Source: CAYMZZ01 sp044463125 (lineage in GTDB: Bacteria > Bacteroidota > Bacteroidia > Chitinophagales > Chitinophagaceae). Taken from it: a DNA stretch of 64,000 bases. The stretch is taken from assembly GCA_044463125.1 (NCBI GenBank), contig JBIQMS010000021.1:9625-73624 (forward strand), written 5' to 3'. This document shows, piece by piece, positions 33,746-43,076 of the stretch; position 1 is the first letter of the stretch; each line of letters starts with the position of its first letter. The notes beneath the pieces are model-generated. The model was given only the letters and a program-made list of their open reading frames with translations, did no database searches and was not told the DNA's origin. The position numbers were made by a program, and so were the translations under genes.

Positions 33746-35035
33746 TTAGAGACTCCAGTAAGGACGGTTTTGAATACGGCCTCTGTACATTCCTTTGAGA
33801 TCTGCAATCAATGCCTGCTGGTGGCTTAGTGATTCAAAATAGGATTGATCCAGTTGTTTGTATTCCTCATGTGGCACCGTTACCAAAACAGCATCGTAGG
33901 GCCCTTTTGCTTCCGACACCAGGCCAAAACCATACTCATGCTGCAACTCATCGCTATCGGCATGCGGATCCACCACATCCACGTTCACATAAAAGCTCTT
34001 GAGCGCTTTCACCACATCAGCTACCTTGCTGTTGCGGATATCACTCACATTTTCCTTGAATGTGGCACCCATCACCAGTACTCTGGCTTTTTTCACATCA
34101 CCATTAGTGGCAATAAGATGCTGTACTATCTTTTGCGCTACATAGTTCGACATACCATCATTGATCGTACGACCCGCCAGAATTACCTGCGATTTATATC
34201 CCAGTTCATTGGCTTTATGCGTAAGGTAATAAGGGTCCACACCTATACAATGCCCCCCTACCAGGCCGGGCTGAAAGCGCAGAAAATTCCATTTGGTACC
34301 TGCCGCTTCCAATACTTCAAATGTATTGATGTCCATCTTATCAAAAATGATAGACAGCTCATTCATGAGCGCGATATTCAGGTCGCGCTGGGTATTTTCA
34401 ATGATCTTGGCAGCTTCGGCCACTTTAATGGAGGATGCTCTATGTACGCCCGCATCTACTACCAACTCATATACTTTGGCAATGACTTCGAGTGATTCAG
34501 CATCGCAACCACTCACCACTTTCACGATACTGGCCAGTGTATGGTTTTTATCCCCCGGATTGATGCGCTCAGGCGAATAGCCGAGCTTAAAGTCGGCAAC
34601 ATTCCGCAGACCGGAAATCTTTTCAATAACAGGTAAACAATCTTCCTCCGTGCAACCGGGATATACGGTGGATTCATACACTACATAATCGCCCTTTTTC
34701 ACCACTTTGCCAATGGTTTCAGATGCACGCAGCACAGGTGTAAGGTCGGGCACATTGTGCTCATCCACCGGCGTGGGAACGGCCACAATGAAAAATCGCG
34801 CTTCGCGTAATTCATCAATGGAAGAAGTGAAATGAATATCACATCCTTCAAAGTCCTCTTTTTCCAGTTCATTGCTGGGATCTATTCCCTGGCGCATCAG
34901 GTCAACCCTCCCCTGATTGATATCGAAGCCAATAACGGAAAGTTTTTTGGCGAAGGCGAGGGCAATGGGCAGGCCTACATAGCCGAGCCCTATCACTGCG
35001 AGTTTTGCTTTTTTGTCGAGAAGTTCCTGGTACAT
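33746..35035 (-). CDS. UDP-N-acetyl-hexosamine 6-dehydrogenase (WbpA/TviB-like)
   Basis: 429 aa from the ATG at 35035 (MYQELLDKKAKLAVIGLGYVG); a start eight codons upstream is possible. UDP-sugar dehydrogenase fold: NAD-binding GLGYVGLP at the N-terminus and catalytic Cys in GLVGGHCIGVDPYYL. The WbpA/TviB group oxidises UDP-GlcNAc or UDP-GalNAc to the uronic acid using two NAD. It is distinct from the UDP-glucose dehydrogenase in the same cluster. Together with the DegT aminotransferase upstream it suggests an amino-uronic acid in the exported polysaccharide. The substrate is inferred, not shown. Confidence 0.85.
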   Translation of the reverse strand: MYQELLDKKAKLAVIGLGYVGLPIALAFAKKLSVIGFDINQGRVDLMRQGIDPSNELEKEDFEGCDIHFTSSIDELREARFFIVAVPTPVDEHNVPDLTPVLRASETIGKVVKKGDYVVYESTVYPGCTEEDCLPVIEKISGLRNVADFKLGYSPERINPGDKNHTLASIVKVVSGCDAESLEVIAKVYELVVDAGVHRASSIKVAEAAKIIENTQRDLNIALMNELSIIFDKMDINTFEVLEAAGTKWNFLRFQPGLVGGHCIGVDPYYLTHKANELGYKSQVILAGRTINDGMSNYVAQKIVQHLIATNGDVKKARVLVMGATFKENVSDIRNSKVADVVKALKSFYVNVDVVDPHADSDELQHEYGFGLVSEAKGPYDAVLVTVPHEEYKQLDQSYFESLSHQQALIADLKGMYRGRIQNRPYWSL

Positions 35036-35088
35036 GAAATATAGGGATGATGAGCACACGGCTCGTTAAATCAACTTATTTCCAACAA

Positions 35089-36069
35089 TCAACTCAGACC
35101 AAACTCCTTGGGCTGTTTATACCATTCCGATTCAGGAAGTGACTTAAAATATTCGTAGGTGATTCGCAATCCTTCAGTTCGGGATATAATGGGTTCCCAA
35201 CCCAACACATCACGTGCCTTTGTAATATCGGGTTGCCGTTGCCTGGGATCATCAACCGGAAGGGGCTTATGAACTATTTTCACTTTATTACCCGTAAGCT
35301 GTAATATCTCCTGCGCAAACTCCAACAAGCTTATTTCGCTTGGGTTACCCAAATTAACTGGAAGATTATAGTCACTCATCAGCAAACGATAGATTCCCTC
35401 CACCAAATCATCCACAAAACAAAAGCTCCTTGTCTGAGAACCATCTCCAAACACAGTTAAATCTTCGCCACGCAAAGCCTGGCCAATAAAAGCCGGTAGT
35501 GCTCTTCCATCGTTTAAACGCATGCGAGGCCCATAGGTATTAAATATCCGGACTATCCGGGTATCAACGTTATGAAAGCTGTTATAAGCCATGGTGATGG
35601 ACTCCATAAAACGCTTCGCCTCGTCATACACACCCCTGGGTCCAACTGGATTAACATTTCCCCAATACTCTTCCGTTTGGGGATGTACCAGCGGGTCGCC
35701 ATATACTTCGCTGGTGCTGGCCACCAGAATACGCGCTCCCTTTGCCTTTGCCAGTCCCAGGCAGTTATGTGTTCCTAAAGCACCTACTTTCAGCGTTTGA
35801 ATTGGGATTTTCAGATAATCGATCGGACTAGCCGGGGAGGCAAAATGAAGAATATAGTCGATCTTACCCGGTACATGTATAAACTTGGTTACATCATGAT
35901 GATAGAACTCAAACTCCCGCAGCTTGAAAAGGGGACTTATATTGTTCAAATCACCAGTAATCAGGTTATCCATTCCAATAACTGTGTATCCTTTTTTTAT
36001 GAAGGCATCACACAAATGAGAGCCAAGAAATCCTGCGGCTCCTGTGATCAAGACTCTTTTTCCGTTCAC
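35089..36069 (-). CDS. UDP-glucuronate decarboxylase (UDP-xylose synthase)
   Basis: 326 aa from a GTG at 36069 (MNGKRVLITGAAGFLGSH). SDR fold with GAAGFLG, STSEVYGDPLVHPQ and Y-D-E-A-K as catalytic Tyr/Lys, together with the UXS family pattern ILHFASPASPIDYLKIPI and RTRIVRIFNTYGP-like segment. It decarboxylates UDP-glucuronate, which the neighbour UDP-glucose 6-dehydrogenase supplies, to UDP-xylose. Chemistry therefore fits the gene order: ugd then uxs. Confidence 0.9.
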   Translation of the reverse strand: MNGKRVLITGAAGFLGSHLCDAFIKKGYTVIGMDNLITGDLNNISPLFKLREFEFYHHDVTKFIHVPGKIDYILHFASPASPIDYLKIPIQTLKVGALGTHNCLGLAKAKGARILVASTSEVYGDPLVHPQTEEYWGNVNPVGPRGVYDEAKRFMESITMAYNSFHNVDTRIVRIFNTYGPRMRLNDGRALPAFIGQALRGEDLTVFGDGSQTRSFCFVDDLVEGIYRLLMSDYNLPVNLGNPSEISLLEFAQEILQLTGNKVKIVHKPLPVDDPRQRQPDITKARDVLGWEPIISRTEGLRITYEYFKSLPESEWYKQPKEFGLS

Positions 36070-36078
36070 GAAATTGAA

Positions 36079-37398
36079 TTAGGGTTTAGGAATAATGGTT
36101 TGTCGTCCAATGCTTACATAGTGAAAGCCCAACTCGCGCATTTTATCCAGTTCAAAAAGGTTACGCCCATCGAATATGGCTTTATTTTTCAACACTGAAG
36201 CCAACCGATCAAAATCCGGCGTACGGAACTCATTCCATTCCGTTGCAATCAGCAATGCATCACAGCCGTTTGCCGCATCATAGGGATCTTTACCGTATTG
36301 AAGCTTCTCACCCATCACCCCCTGCACATTTTTCATAGCCTCGGGATCATACGCAGATACTGTGGCGCCATGGGATATCAACTGCTCGGCAATGCTGATG
36401 GCTGGTGCTTCACGAATATCGTCGGTGTTGGGCTTGAAAGCCAGCCCCCAAATGGCAATTTTTTTGCCATCCAGACTTCCGCCAAAATACTGTTTTAAAG
36501 CGGGCATCAGGTGCAGGCGTTGCTTCTCGTTCACTTCCATCACAGCGTCGAGTATCTTAAACTGATAATCAACCTGACGAGCTGTATATCCCAGTGCCTT
36601 CACGTCTTTGGGAAAGCAACTTCCTCCATAACCGATACCTGCAAAAAGAAATCGCTTTCCAATACGATCATCGCTACCCATGCCTTTTCGAACCTGATCA
36701 ACATCTGCCCCCAGCCGTTCGCAAAGTTGGGCAATCTCATTCATAAAGGAAACCTTTAACGCCAGAAACGCATTGGCCGCATACTTGGTCAACTCCGCTG
36801 ATTTCTCATCCATAAATACGATGGGATTCCCCTGCCTTACAAATGGCATATAAAGTTCCGTCATAATATCCCTGGCTCTTGCCGATGAAGTGCCAATTAC
36901 CACACGCGCCGGTTTCATGAAATCATCCACCGCCGCTCCTTCACGCAGAAATTCAGGGTTGCTCACTACATCAAACTCCCCCTTGTAATTTTTTTGAATC
37001 AACTCCTTAACCTTGTCGGCGGTACCAACCGGCACGGTACTCTTGTCTACAATAACCCGATAATCCTTCAGTATTTTGCCTAAATGTTCAGCCGCACTCA
37101 ACACGTATTGCATGTCTGCAGAACCATCTTCACCGGGAGGGGTTGGCAACGCCAGAAATATAACCCTGGCATCCTGTATCCCTTCCTCCAGGCTTGTGGT
37201 AAACAGCAATCGCTTCTCTTTTTGATTGCGAAGAAATAATTTCTCCAGCCCGGGTTCATAAATGGTTATTTCTCCATTCCGCAGGCGTTGAACTTTTTTT
37301 TCATCAATATCAATACATGTAACGGTATTTCCAGTCTCTGCAAAACAGGTACCTGTCACCAGTCCTACATATCCGGTTCCTACAACTGCAATTTTCAT
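36079..37398 (-). CDS. ugd: UDP-glucose 6-dehydrogenase
   Basis: 439 aa starting MKIAVVGTGYVGLVTG, the NAD-binding motif. Catalytic Cys in IGYGGSCFPKDVKAL near residue 256, KSTVPVGT and EAPAISIAEQLI later. The enzyme makes UDP-glucuronate from UDP-glucose, the substrate of the next gene's UDP-xylose synthase. ATG at 37398. The last 9 bp to the next gene suggest one transcript. Confidence 0.95.
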   Translation of the reverse strand: MKIAVVGTGYVGLVTGTCFAETGNTVTCIDIDEKKVQRLRNGEITIYEPGLEKLFLRNQKEKRLLFTTSLEEGIQDARVIFLALPTPPGEDGSADMQYVLSAAEHLGKILKDYRVIVDKSTVPVGTADKVKELIQKNYKGEFDVVSNPEFLREGAAVDDFMKPARVVIGTSSARARDIMTELYMPFVRQGNPIVFMDEKSAELTKYAANAFLALKVSFMNEIAQLCERLGADVDQVRKGMGSDDRIGKRFLFAGIGYGGSCFPKDVKALGYTARQVDYQFKILDAVMEVNEKQRLHLMPALKQYFGGSLDGKKIAIWGLAFKPNTDDIREAPAISIAEQLISHGATVSAYDPEAMKNVQGVMGEKLQYGKDPYDAANGCDALLIATEWNEFRTPDFDRLASVLKNKAIFDGRNLFELDKMRELGFHYVSIGRQTIIPKP

Positions 37399-37442
37399 AA
37401 ATTCTAAGGCTATTGTTGTTATAAATAAAATAATGATCAGGA

Positions 37443-38582
37443 TTAAAAAAAACGTTGCACTTTATCAACTATATATGCCAGTTGCTCGGCATCCATTTCC
37501 GTGTGCATGGGAAGCGAAATAACCCGTTCTGTCAGCAAGTCTGTCACCAGCATCGGATGCACCTGCGCCTGAAAGGCATCAAACATTTTTTGCCGGTGAC
37601 CGGGCACCGGATAATAGATCATGGAGGGCACCTGTTGCTGCGCCAGCCATGCCTGTAATGCATCCCTGCGGCTGGCCGATTCCTCACCGGCTTCCAGCAG
37701 CAATGTGTACTGATGAAAAACGTGTTGGGAATACGGCGCACGATAGGGTGTGGTCAGCGCTTCCACCCCAGCAAATGCCGCATCATAATAATCAGCCACT
37801 TTTCTCCTCTCGGCAATATAAGCATCCAGATGCCCTAACTTGATCTGGAGTATGGCCGCCTGTATACTGTCGAGCCGGCTATTGCAGCCTACCCGGTCGT
37901 GGTAATAGCGACGACTCTGCCCATGATTGGCGATCATGCGCATACGCTCGGCCAATGCATCGTCTTGTGTAAAAATGGCTCCACCATCACCAAACGCTCC
38001 CAAATTCTTGGAAGGATAGAAAGAAGTGCAACCAATATGTCCAATAGAGCCGGTTTTGCGAACCTGTCCATCCTTACTGGTATAATCGCAACCAATCGCC
38101 TGTGCATTGTCTTCTATTACAAACAGATTGTGTTCGCGGGCAATGGCCATAATCTCGTCCATAGGCGCGGCCTGACCATACAGATGCACGGGTACGATGG
38201 CTTTGGTGCGGGGGGTGATAGCCTGGCGAAGCGATGCCGGTTCCATACAGAAACTGCGCTTATCCACTTCCACAAAAACGGGCTTGAGCCGCAGCAATGC
38301 GATCACCTCCGTAGTGGCGATATAAGTGAAGGATGGAGTAATGACCTCATCTCCCGGTTGCAGGTCCAGGGCCATCATCGCGATCTGAAGGGCATCCGTG
38401 CCATTGGCACAGGGAATACAATGCGCCACACCATGGTAAGCGGCCAGCTCCCTGGCAAAATCCTGTACAGGCTTGCCATTGATGAAGGCGGCACTGTCCA
38501 TCACCTGCAATACCGCGGCATCCACTTCGGCCTTGATCTTCAGGTACTGTGAGCGGGTATCCACCATTTGAATCGGACGCAT
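37443..38582 (-). CDS. DegT/DnrJ/EryC1/StrS family aminotransferase
   Basis: 379 aa, sugar aminotransferase. PLP-binding Asp158 (VIEDNAQAIGC) and Schiff-base Lys192 (SFYPSKNLGAFGDG). The start MRPIQMVDTRSQYLKIKAEVD is typical of the WbpE/PglE subgroup, which puts an amino group on a UDP- or dTDP-keto sugar. In this cluster a UDP-3-keto-uronic acid or a 4-keto sugar is plausible; no 3-dehydrogenase (WbpB type) gene is present. It is the first gene of the minus-strand operon; the divergent waaA starts 162 bp away. Confidence 0.9.
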   Translation of the reverse strand: MRPIQMVDTRSQYLKIKAEVDAAVLQVMDSAAFINGKPVQDFARELAAYHGVAHCIPCANGTDALQIAMMALDLQPGDEVITPSFTYIATTEVIALLRLKPVFVEVDKRSFCMEPASLRQAITPRTKAIVPVHLYGQAAPMDEIMAIAREHNLFVIEDNAQAIGCDYTSKDGQVRKTGSIGHIGCTSFYPSKNLGAFGDGGAIFTQDDALAERMRMIANHGQSRRYYHDRVGCNSRLDSIQAAILQIKLGHLDAYIAERRKVADYYDAAFAGVEALTTPYRAPYSQHVFHQYTLLLEAGEESASRRDALQAWLAQQQVPSMIYYPVPGHRQKMFDAFQAQVHPMLVTDLLTERVISLPMHTEMDAEQLAYIVDKVQRFF

Positions 38583-38704
38583 ATACTACATGGGTTGGGG
38601 CGGAAAAACCATCGTAGAGGGCCCACCCTTTCCGATCGGCCTATCGCCAATTCTTTAAAGTGCGGCAAAAATAGTAAAATACCAATAGTTTCCCTCCCTG
38701 CCTT

Positions 38705-38712
38705 TACATTTG
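38705..38712 (+). promoter_or_regulatory. Candidate -7 element for waaA
   Basis: TACATTTG matches TAnnTTTG, 33 bp before the preferred TTG start at 38745. It lies inside the longer frame from 38568, which argues for the shorter start. Confidence 0.5.
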
Positions 38713-38744
38713 CGCTATACATAAACCGTATTAAACACAAAGGG

Positions 38745-40043
38745 TTGGGCGTAATCTTTTACAATATTTTCCTGTGGCTCTTCCGGATCGGTATCCATAT
38801 TGCTTCCATCTTTCACCCCAAAGCCCGCAAATGGGTTAAAGGGCGAAAAAATATCCTGCGCCGAATCCGGGAATCGGTAAACGGTCCGGTGATCTGGATG
38901 CATTGCGCTTCACTGGGCGAATTTGAACAGGGCCGCCCCCTACTGGAAGCCATCCGTGGGCAATACCCTGGCTATCGCCTTTTGCTTACCTTCTTTTCAC
39001 CCTCGGGTTATGAAGTACGCAAAAACTATGCGGGTGCTGATTGGGTCTTTTATCTGCCGATGGATGGCCCCCGCAATGCGCGGATTTTTCTGGAGGCGGT
39101 GCAGCCCCAACTGGTCATTTTTGTGAAGTACGAGTTTTGGTATTACTACCTGAAAAAAATCAAATACCGTCAAATTCCTCTTTTGCTCGTATCGGCGCTG
39201 TTCTGGAAAAAAATGTCATTCTTCCGCTGGTATGGTGCCATGCCGCGCAAAATGCTTTCCCGCTTCGACCGCCTTTTTGTGCAGGATGCCCATTCGCTGC
39301 AACTGATGGAAGAAATCGGTTTGGGACCCATCACCCAGGTATCGGGTGATACCCGCTTCGACCGCGTGAGTGCCATTGCCGTGCAAGCCCCCGCCAATGC
39401 TGCGCTGGAAGCCTTCGCCCGGAATAGAAAACTGGTTGTTGCCGGCAGCACCTGGCCCGATGATGAAGCAATACTGGCGGAGTGCTATCGGCAACTGCAA
39501 CCTGCCGATCTGGCCCTGGTGCTGGCCCCTCACGAAATTGATGAAAGCCATCTTGAAGCAATTGAAGCACGCTTCCCCGGAATCATCCGCTATTCGAGGC
39601 TGCAAAAGCTATTGGAAAATACTTCTGCCCAATCTCCCGGACCTGGGCTGAAGGAAGCATTGGCCAGCCCTTTTCTGCTGATAGATAATATTGGCTTGCT
39701 TTCGCAGTTGTACCGCTATGCATGGGTAACTTATGTGGGAGGTGGATTTGGGAAAGGAATTCACAATACGCTGGAAGCGGCGGTATATGGCAAACCCGTA
39801 TTCTTTGGCCCGGTGCATCATAAATTTAGGGAAGCGCGCGAGCAATTAGCCGCAGGAGGGGCTTTCTCTATCCGGAACGCCGGTGAATTAAGCGAAAAAC
39901 TTCGCATCTTACATGCAAATGAATCGGCCTATGCCCAAAGCGCTGCGGCCAGCCGCGAGTATGTTAGCAGCCATGTTGGCGCCACCAACATCATCATGCA
40001 CTATATTCAGGAGAATCGCCTTCTGACCAAATTATCAAACTGA
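38745..40043 (+). CDS. waaA: 3-deoxy-D-manno-octulosonic acid (Kdo) transferase
   Basis: 432 aa from a TTG at 38745, giving MGVIFYNIFLWLFRIGIHIAS at the N-terminus as in relatives; the longer frame from 38568 overlaps the divergent aminotransferase and contains the -7 element. It has an N-terminal membrane anchor, the GT30 core with HCASLGEFEQGRPL (here the catalytic Glu), and the C-terminal WVTYVGGGFGKGIHNTLEAA and FFGPVHHKFREA blocks. It transfers Kdo to lipid A at the inner leaflet of the inner membrane. Its last 37 bp overlap the convergent gene 40007-40672. Confidence 0.93.
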   Translation: MGVIFYNIFLWLFRIGIHIASIFHPKARKWVKGRKNILRRIRESVNGPVIWMHCASLGEFEQGRPLLEAIRGQYPGYRLLLTFFSPSGYEVRKNYAGADWVFYLPMDGPRNARIFLEAVQPQLVIFVKYEFWYYYLKKIKYRQIPLLLVSALFWKKMSFFRWYGAMPRKMLSRFDRLFVQDAHSLQLMEEIGLGPITQVSGDTRFDRVSAIAVQAPANAALEAFARNRKLVVAGSTWPDDEAILAECYRQLQPADLALVLAPHEIDESHLEAIEARFPGIIRYSRLQKLLENTSAQSPGPGLKEALASPFLLIDNIGLLSQLYRYAWVTYVGGGFGKGIHNTLEAAVYGKPVFFGPVHHKFREAREQLAAGGAFSIRNAGELSEKLRILHANESAYAQSAAASREYVSSHVGATNIIMHYIQENRLLTKLSN

Positions 40044-40672
40044 TCCACGGCCGGATGGTCAATATTCCAACCCAGTTTGGTCTTCAGTTCGCGGCTGATC
40101 CAGTATTCCGCTTCGGCGAAAATGTTGAAACTGTTGATGGTCTTAATACTGCGTTCATACATGGCTTCATCACCACGAAACAGTTCATTGATAAATAGAA
40201 AGCGATCGTTGATGCCGATGGCTTTACGAAGATCTTTGATGGGCGATTCTTTGAGCCGGTCGGAAAGCTCGGTAGTAGATTGGCGAAGCCGATCGTTGAG
40301 TGAGGGCATGTCGGCATTTGCTCCCTCCTGCTTTACCTGCACCTGTTGCGAAAGTGTGGGAATTTCGATCATGGGATCAAAACTCATTTGGAGTTTGCCG
40401 TCATCCGCAACAGTGGTCAGCACTTCTTCGGGTTCGGGCTCAGGCGGTATCACCTCAACACGCGGGCCGTATTGCTCCATCAATTCCTGGTTCACACCCA
40501 CTCCGGCTGGCATCAGTACAGCTACTTTGGAGGTACCCAGACTGCGCGGTTGCTGCTGGTAGCGCATCAATTCCTGCTGTATCTGCTGCACCACGGCCAA
40601 CAGGGATTGCGTATCGGCCTGTCGGTCCGATAGAGCCTTTAACTGATTGATCAACGCCTGTATTCGTTCCAT
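40007..40672 (-). CDS. Conserved hypothetical protein with N-terminal coil
   Basis: 221 aa from the ATG at 40672 (MERIQALINQLKALSD); an in-frame extension to 40756 is less likely. The N-terminal 35 residues form a Gln-rich coil, residues 60-110 are acidic and Pro-rich, and a helical C-terminal part (IKDLRKAIGINDRFLFINELFRGDEAMYERSI...WDHP) resembles a conserved Bacteroidota module of unknown function. It overlaps waaA at its 3' end and is divergent from tdk by 83 bp. Confidence 0.7.
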   Translation of the reverse strand: MERIQALINQLKALSDRQADTQSLLAVVQQIQQELMRYQQQPRSLGTSKVAVLMPAGVGVNQELMEQYGPRVEVIPPEPEPEEVLTTVADDGKLQMSFDPMIEIPTLSQQVQVKQEGANADMPSLNDRLRQSTTELSDRLKESPIKDLRKAIGINDRFLFINELFRGDEAMYERSIKTINSFNIFAEAEYWISRELKTKLGWNIDHPAVDQFDNLVRRRFS

Positions 40673-40755
40673 TATGCTACTTTTGAGGCTGCTTAAATGT
40701 ACAAACACTTTGCCAATTAAGTATTTACGGGATCGGGAAATAAAAAATCTTAACA

Positions 40756-41325
40756 ATGTTTATTGAACCCAGCTTAAGGGGAGAGCGCAGGGGCTGGATT
40801 GAAGTGATCTGTGGCAGCATGTTTAGCGGCAAAACAGAAGAATTGATCCGACGGTTGAAGCGGGTAAAGATCGCGAACCTGAATGTGGAAATCTTTAAAC
40901 CGGCCATTGATATCCGCTACGATGAACACAATATCGTTTCGCATGATACAAATGCCATTCCTTCCACCCCTATCGACCATTCGCAGAAAATTCTGCTGAT
41001 GGCCCAGGATGTGGATGTGATCGGCATCGATGAGGCGCAGTTCTTCGACGATCAGCTTCCCGGTGTGTGCGATGAATTGGCCTACCGGGGAATTCGTGTA
41101 ATTGTTGCCGGGCTGGATATGGATTTTACCGGCAAACCATTTGGCCAAATGCCCTTTTTGCTGGCCAAGGCCGACTACGTAACCAAGCTCCACGCCATTT
41201 GTGTGCAATGTGGGCAGATCGCCAACTATTCCTATCGCAAAATTCCCAACGAAGACCAGGTGATGCTCGGCGCCCGCGATGTGTATGAACCCCGTTGCCG
41301 CCAGTGTTATTTTGAAAAAGAATGA
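40756..41325 (+). CDS. tdk: Thymidine kinase
   Basis: 189 aa. Type II thymidine kinase: P-loop GSMFSGKTEELIRR, a DEAQFF segment, and the zinc-binding Cys pairs CVQCG and CRQCYF. It phosphorylates thymidine in the pyrimidine salvage pathway. Its stop overlaps the start of ccmB by the ATGA tetranucleotide, indicating translational coupling with an otherwise unrelated operon. Confidence 0.96.
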   Translation: MFIEPSLRGERRGWIEVICGSMFSGKTEELIRRLKRVKIANLNVEIFKPAIDIRYDEHNIVSHDTNAIPSTPIDHSQKILLMAQDVDVIGIDEAQFFDDQLPGVCDELAYRGIRVIVAGLDMDFTGKPFGQMPFLLAKADYVTKLHAICVQCGQIANYSYRKIPNEDQVMLGARDVYEPRCRQCYFEKE

Positions 41326-41996
41326 AAGCCCAAAGCATGAATGCCGCCCTGCACCAGATATGGACCCTTTTCCGCAAAGACCTGCTGCTCGAAATACGCC
41401 AGCAGTATAGCTTCTACGGCATTTTGCTTTATATAGGCGCCACCATATTTGTGCTTTTTCTCTCGGTTCGCGAACCGGAACCCGAAGTATGGAATGGACT
41501 GTTTTGGGTGATTCAGCTTTTTATTTGCGTGAATGCCGTAGCCAAGAGTTTTCTTGCCGAAAGCCGTGGCCGCATGCTTTATTACTACAGCCTGGTATCG
41601 CCCGCCAACTTTGTGTTGGCCAAATTGCTTTTCAATTCCCTGCTGATGTTGCTGATGAGCCTGCTCGCCTTTGTCTTGTTTTCGCTGCTGATGAATGCGC
41701 CGCTGGTGAAGCCGGGTGCCTTTATCGGGCTTGTATTATTGGGTGGTTGGGGCCTTAGCCTGATATTCACCTTTCTGGCCGCGATTGCCGCCAGGGCGCA
41801 ACAAAATGCGGCCATCATGGCTGTACTGGGCTTTCCGATAATTACTCCTCAGCTGATTCTACTGATGAAGATATCCAATGCCGCTTTCAATCCGGTACTT
41901 ACCCTTAAAATGAATGATATCCTGTTGCTGGTGGCCCTTGATGCGATGGTGGCATTACTGGCGGTGATACTCTTCCCTTTTTTATGGAAAGAATGA
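41322..41996 (+). CDS. ccmB: Heme exporter membrane subunit CcmB
   Basis: 224 aa (ATG at 41322, or Met at 41337). Six or so membrane helices, starting with LFRKDLLLEIRQQYSFYGI, the CcmB pattern. CcmB forms a complex with CcmA and CcmC that helps make holo-CcmE during cytochrome c maturation. The ATPase CcmA is not here. ccmC and ccmD follow. Confidence 0.88.
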   Translation: MKAQSMNAALHQIWTLFRKDLLLEIRQQYSFYGILLYIGATIFVLFLSVREPEPEVWNGLFWVIQLFICVNAVAKSFLAESRGRMLYYYSLVSPANFVLAKLLFNSLLMLLMSLLAFVLFSLLMNAPLVKPGAFIGLVLLGGWGLSLIFTFLAAIAARAQQNAAIMAVLGFPIITPQLILLMKISNAAFNPVLTLKMNDILLLVALDAMVALLAVILFPFLWKE

Positions 41997-42083
41997 TCTT
42001 TTTGAATAGGCGTGGTTGAATAGTGAAAATCATTATTTCCCCCTTAATTTTGCTGCACCCTTAGCATAAGCAGGGTTTTCGAA

Positions 42084-42800
42084 ATGACCCAACCCAAACA
42101 ATTCATTTATAAGCGCTGGTGGAAGGTCACTTGTGTGGTATTGCTGGTTTACACCTTTACGATGGGCTTGCTTTACAAGATTCCGACTATTCCGGCGCTG
42201 GAAGAAACCATACGCAACCTCTATTTTCATGTGTGCATGTGGTTTGCCATGATGATTCTCTTCACCATCTCCGTGGTTCATTCCATTCGTTATCTCCGCA
42301 GCTTCGATCTCAAATATGATATTTACGCCCGGCAATACGCCGGCAGCGGTATTCTGATGGGGTTGCTGGGCTATGCCACCGGGGCCATCTGGATGAGCTA
42401 TACCTGGGCCGATCCCAATAATCCCACTTTCGAGTCCTTCAGTGCGCTGGCAAGGGAACCCAAATTGATTGGCGCCGCTATCGCCCTGCTGATTTATTTC
42501 GCCTACCTGGTTTTGCGCGATTCTATCATGGATATCGACAAGCGCGCCCGGATCAGCGCCGTGTATAATATTTTCGCCTTCGCCATGCTTTTTCCCTCCG
42601 TATGGATTGTTCCCCGCCTGCTGCCCAGCCTGCACCCGGGAGGCCAGGAAGGTAATCCGGCTTTGAACTTCAAGGATACCGATGGAAATATGCGACTCGT
42701 ATTTTATCCGGCCATTATCGGTTGGACCTTACTGGGCGTATGGATCACCACTGTTAAGATCAGACTACAATTGCTCAAAGAAAAAAAATGGAACGCATGA
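42084..42800 (+). CDS. ccmC: Cytochrome c biogenesis protein CcmC/CcsA family
   Basis: 238 aa with six membrane segments. The conserved periplasmic tryptophan motif reads ATGAIWMSYTWADPN, a degenerate WWD-type sequence. A pair of histidines lies in NLYFHVCMWFAMM and ISVVHSIRYLR. It handles haem at the outer face of the inner membrane. It starts 87 bp after ccmB and overlaps the next gene by 13 bp. Confidence 0.88.
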   Translation: MTQPKQFIYKRWWKVTCVVLLVYTFTMGLLYKIPTIPALEETIRNLYFHVCMWFAMMILFTISVVHSIRYLRSFDLKYDIYARQYAGSGILMGLLGYATGAIWMSYTWADPNNPTFESFSALAREPKLIGAAIALLIYFAYLVLRDSIMDIDKRARISAVYNIFAFAMLFPSVWIVPRLLPSLHPGGQEGNPALNFKDTDGNMRLVFYPAIIGWTLLGVWITTVKIRLQLLKEKKWNA

Positions 42801-43012
42801 GAAAATTGCAATACGCTTTGCTTACCATCCTGTGTACCCTGATCGCCGGTTTTGCGCTTGCGCAGGATAAGGGTTATTCCGACTTCGGAGCCACCATGCG
42901 CAGCAATGGCCGGATCTATGTGGTAGTGGCCGTGATGCTCACCATCCTGGCCGGTTTGATCCTGTACCTGGTCCGCATTGAAAAGAAATTAAAGAACCTC
43001 GAAAACAAATAA
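42788..43012 (+). CDS. ccmD: CcmD-like small membrane protein
   Basis: 74 aa. A hydrophobic N-terminus, then GYSDFGATMRSNGRIYVVVAVML, one transmembrane helix (about 43-63) and a basic cytoplasmic tail IEKKLKNLENK. This matches the CcmD family, which helps CcmABC release haem-CcmE. It overlaps ccmC by 13 bp. The heptad array at 43012 begins at its stop. ccmE and ccmF are not in the window. Confidence 0.82.
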   Translation: MERMRKLQYALLTILCTLIAGFALAQDKGYSDFGATMRSNGRIYVVVAVMLTILAGLILYLVRIEKKLKNLENK

Positions 43013-43043
43013 CGTAGTACGTAATACGTACTACGTATTACGT
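43012..43043. repeat. Heptad array ACGTANT with all four bases at the variable site
   Basis: Four exact 7-bp units ACGTAGT, ACGTAAT, ACGTACT and ACGTATT, then ACGT. The sixth position is G, A, C and T in turn. It contains a 12-bp inverted repeat ACGTAGTACGTA/TACGTACTACGT around one base (43012-43023 with 43025-43036). The first base is the last base of the ccmD stop. Confidence 0.9.
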
Positions 43044-43076
43044 CTCTTGCTATATTGAAAACAAAATCATCAAACC

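Noticed and set aside
38568..38744. Longer N-terminus for waaA
   Set aside because: It overlaps the divergent aminotransferase, contains a -7 element, and relatives begin near MGVIFYN.
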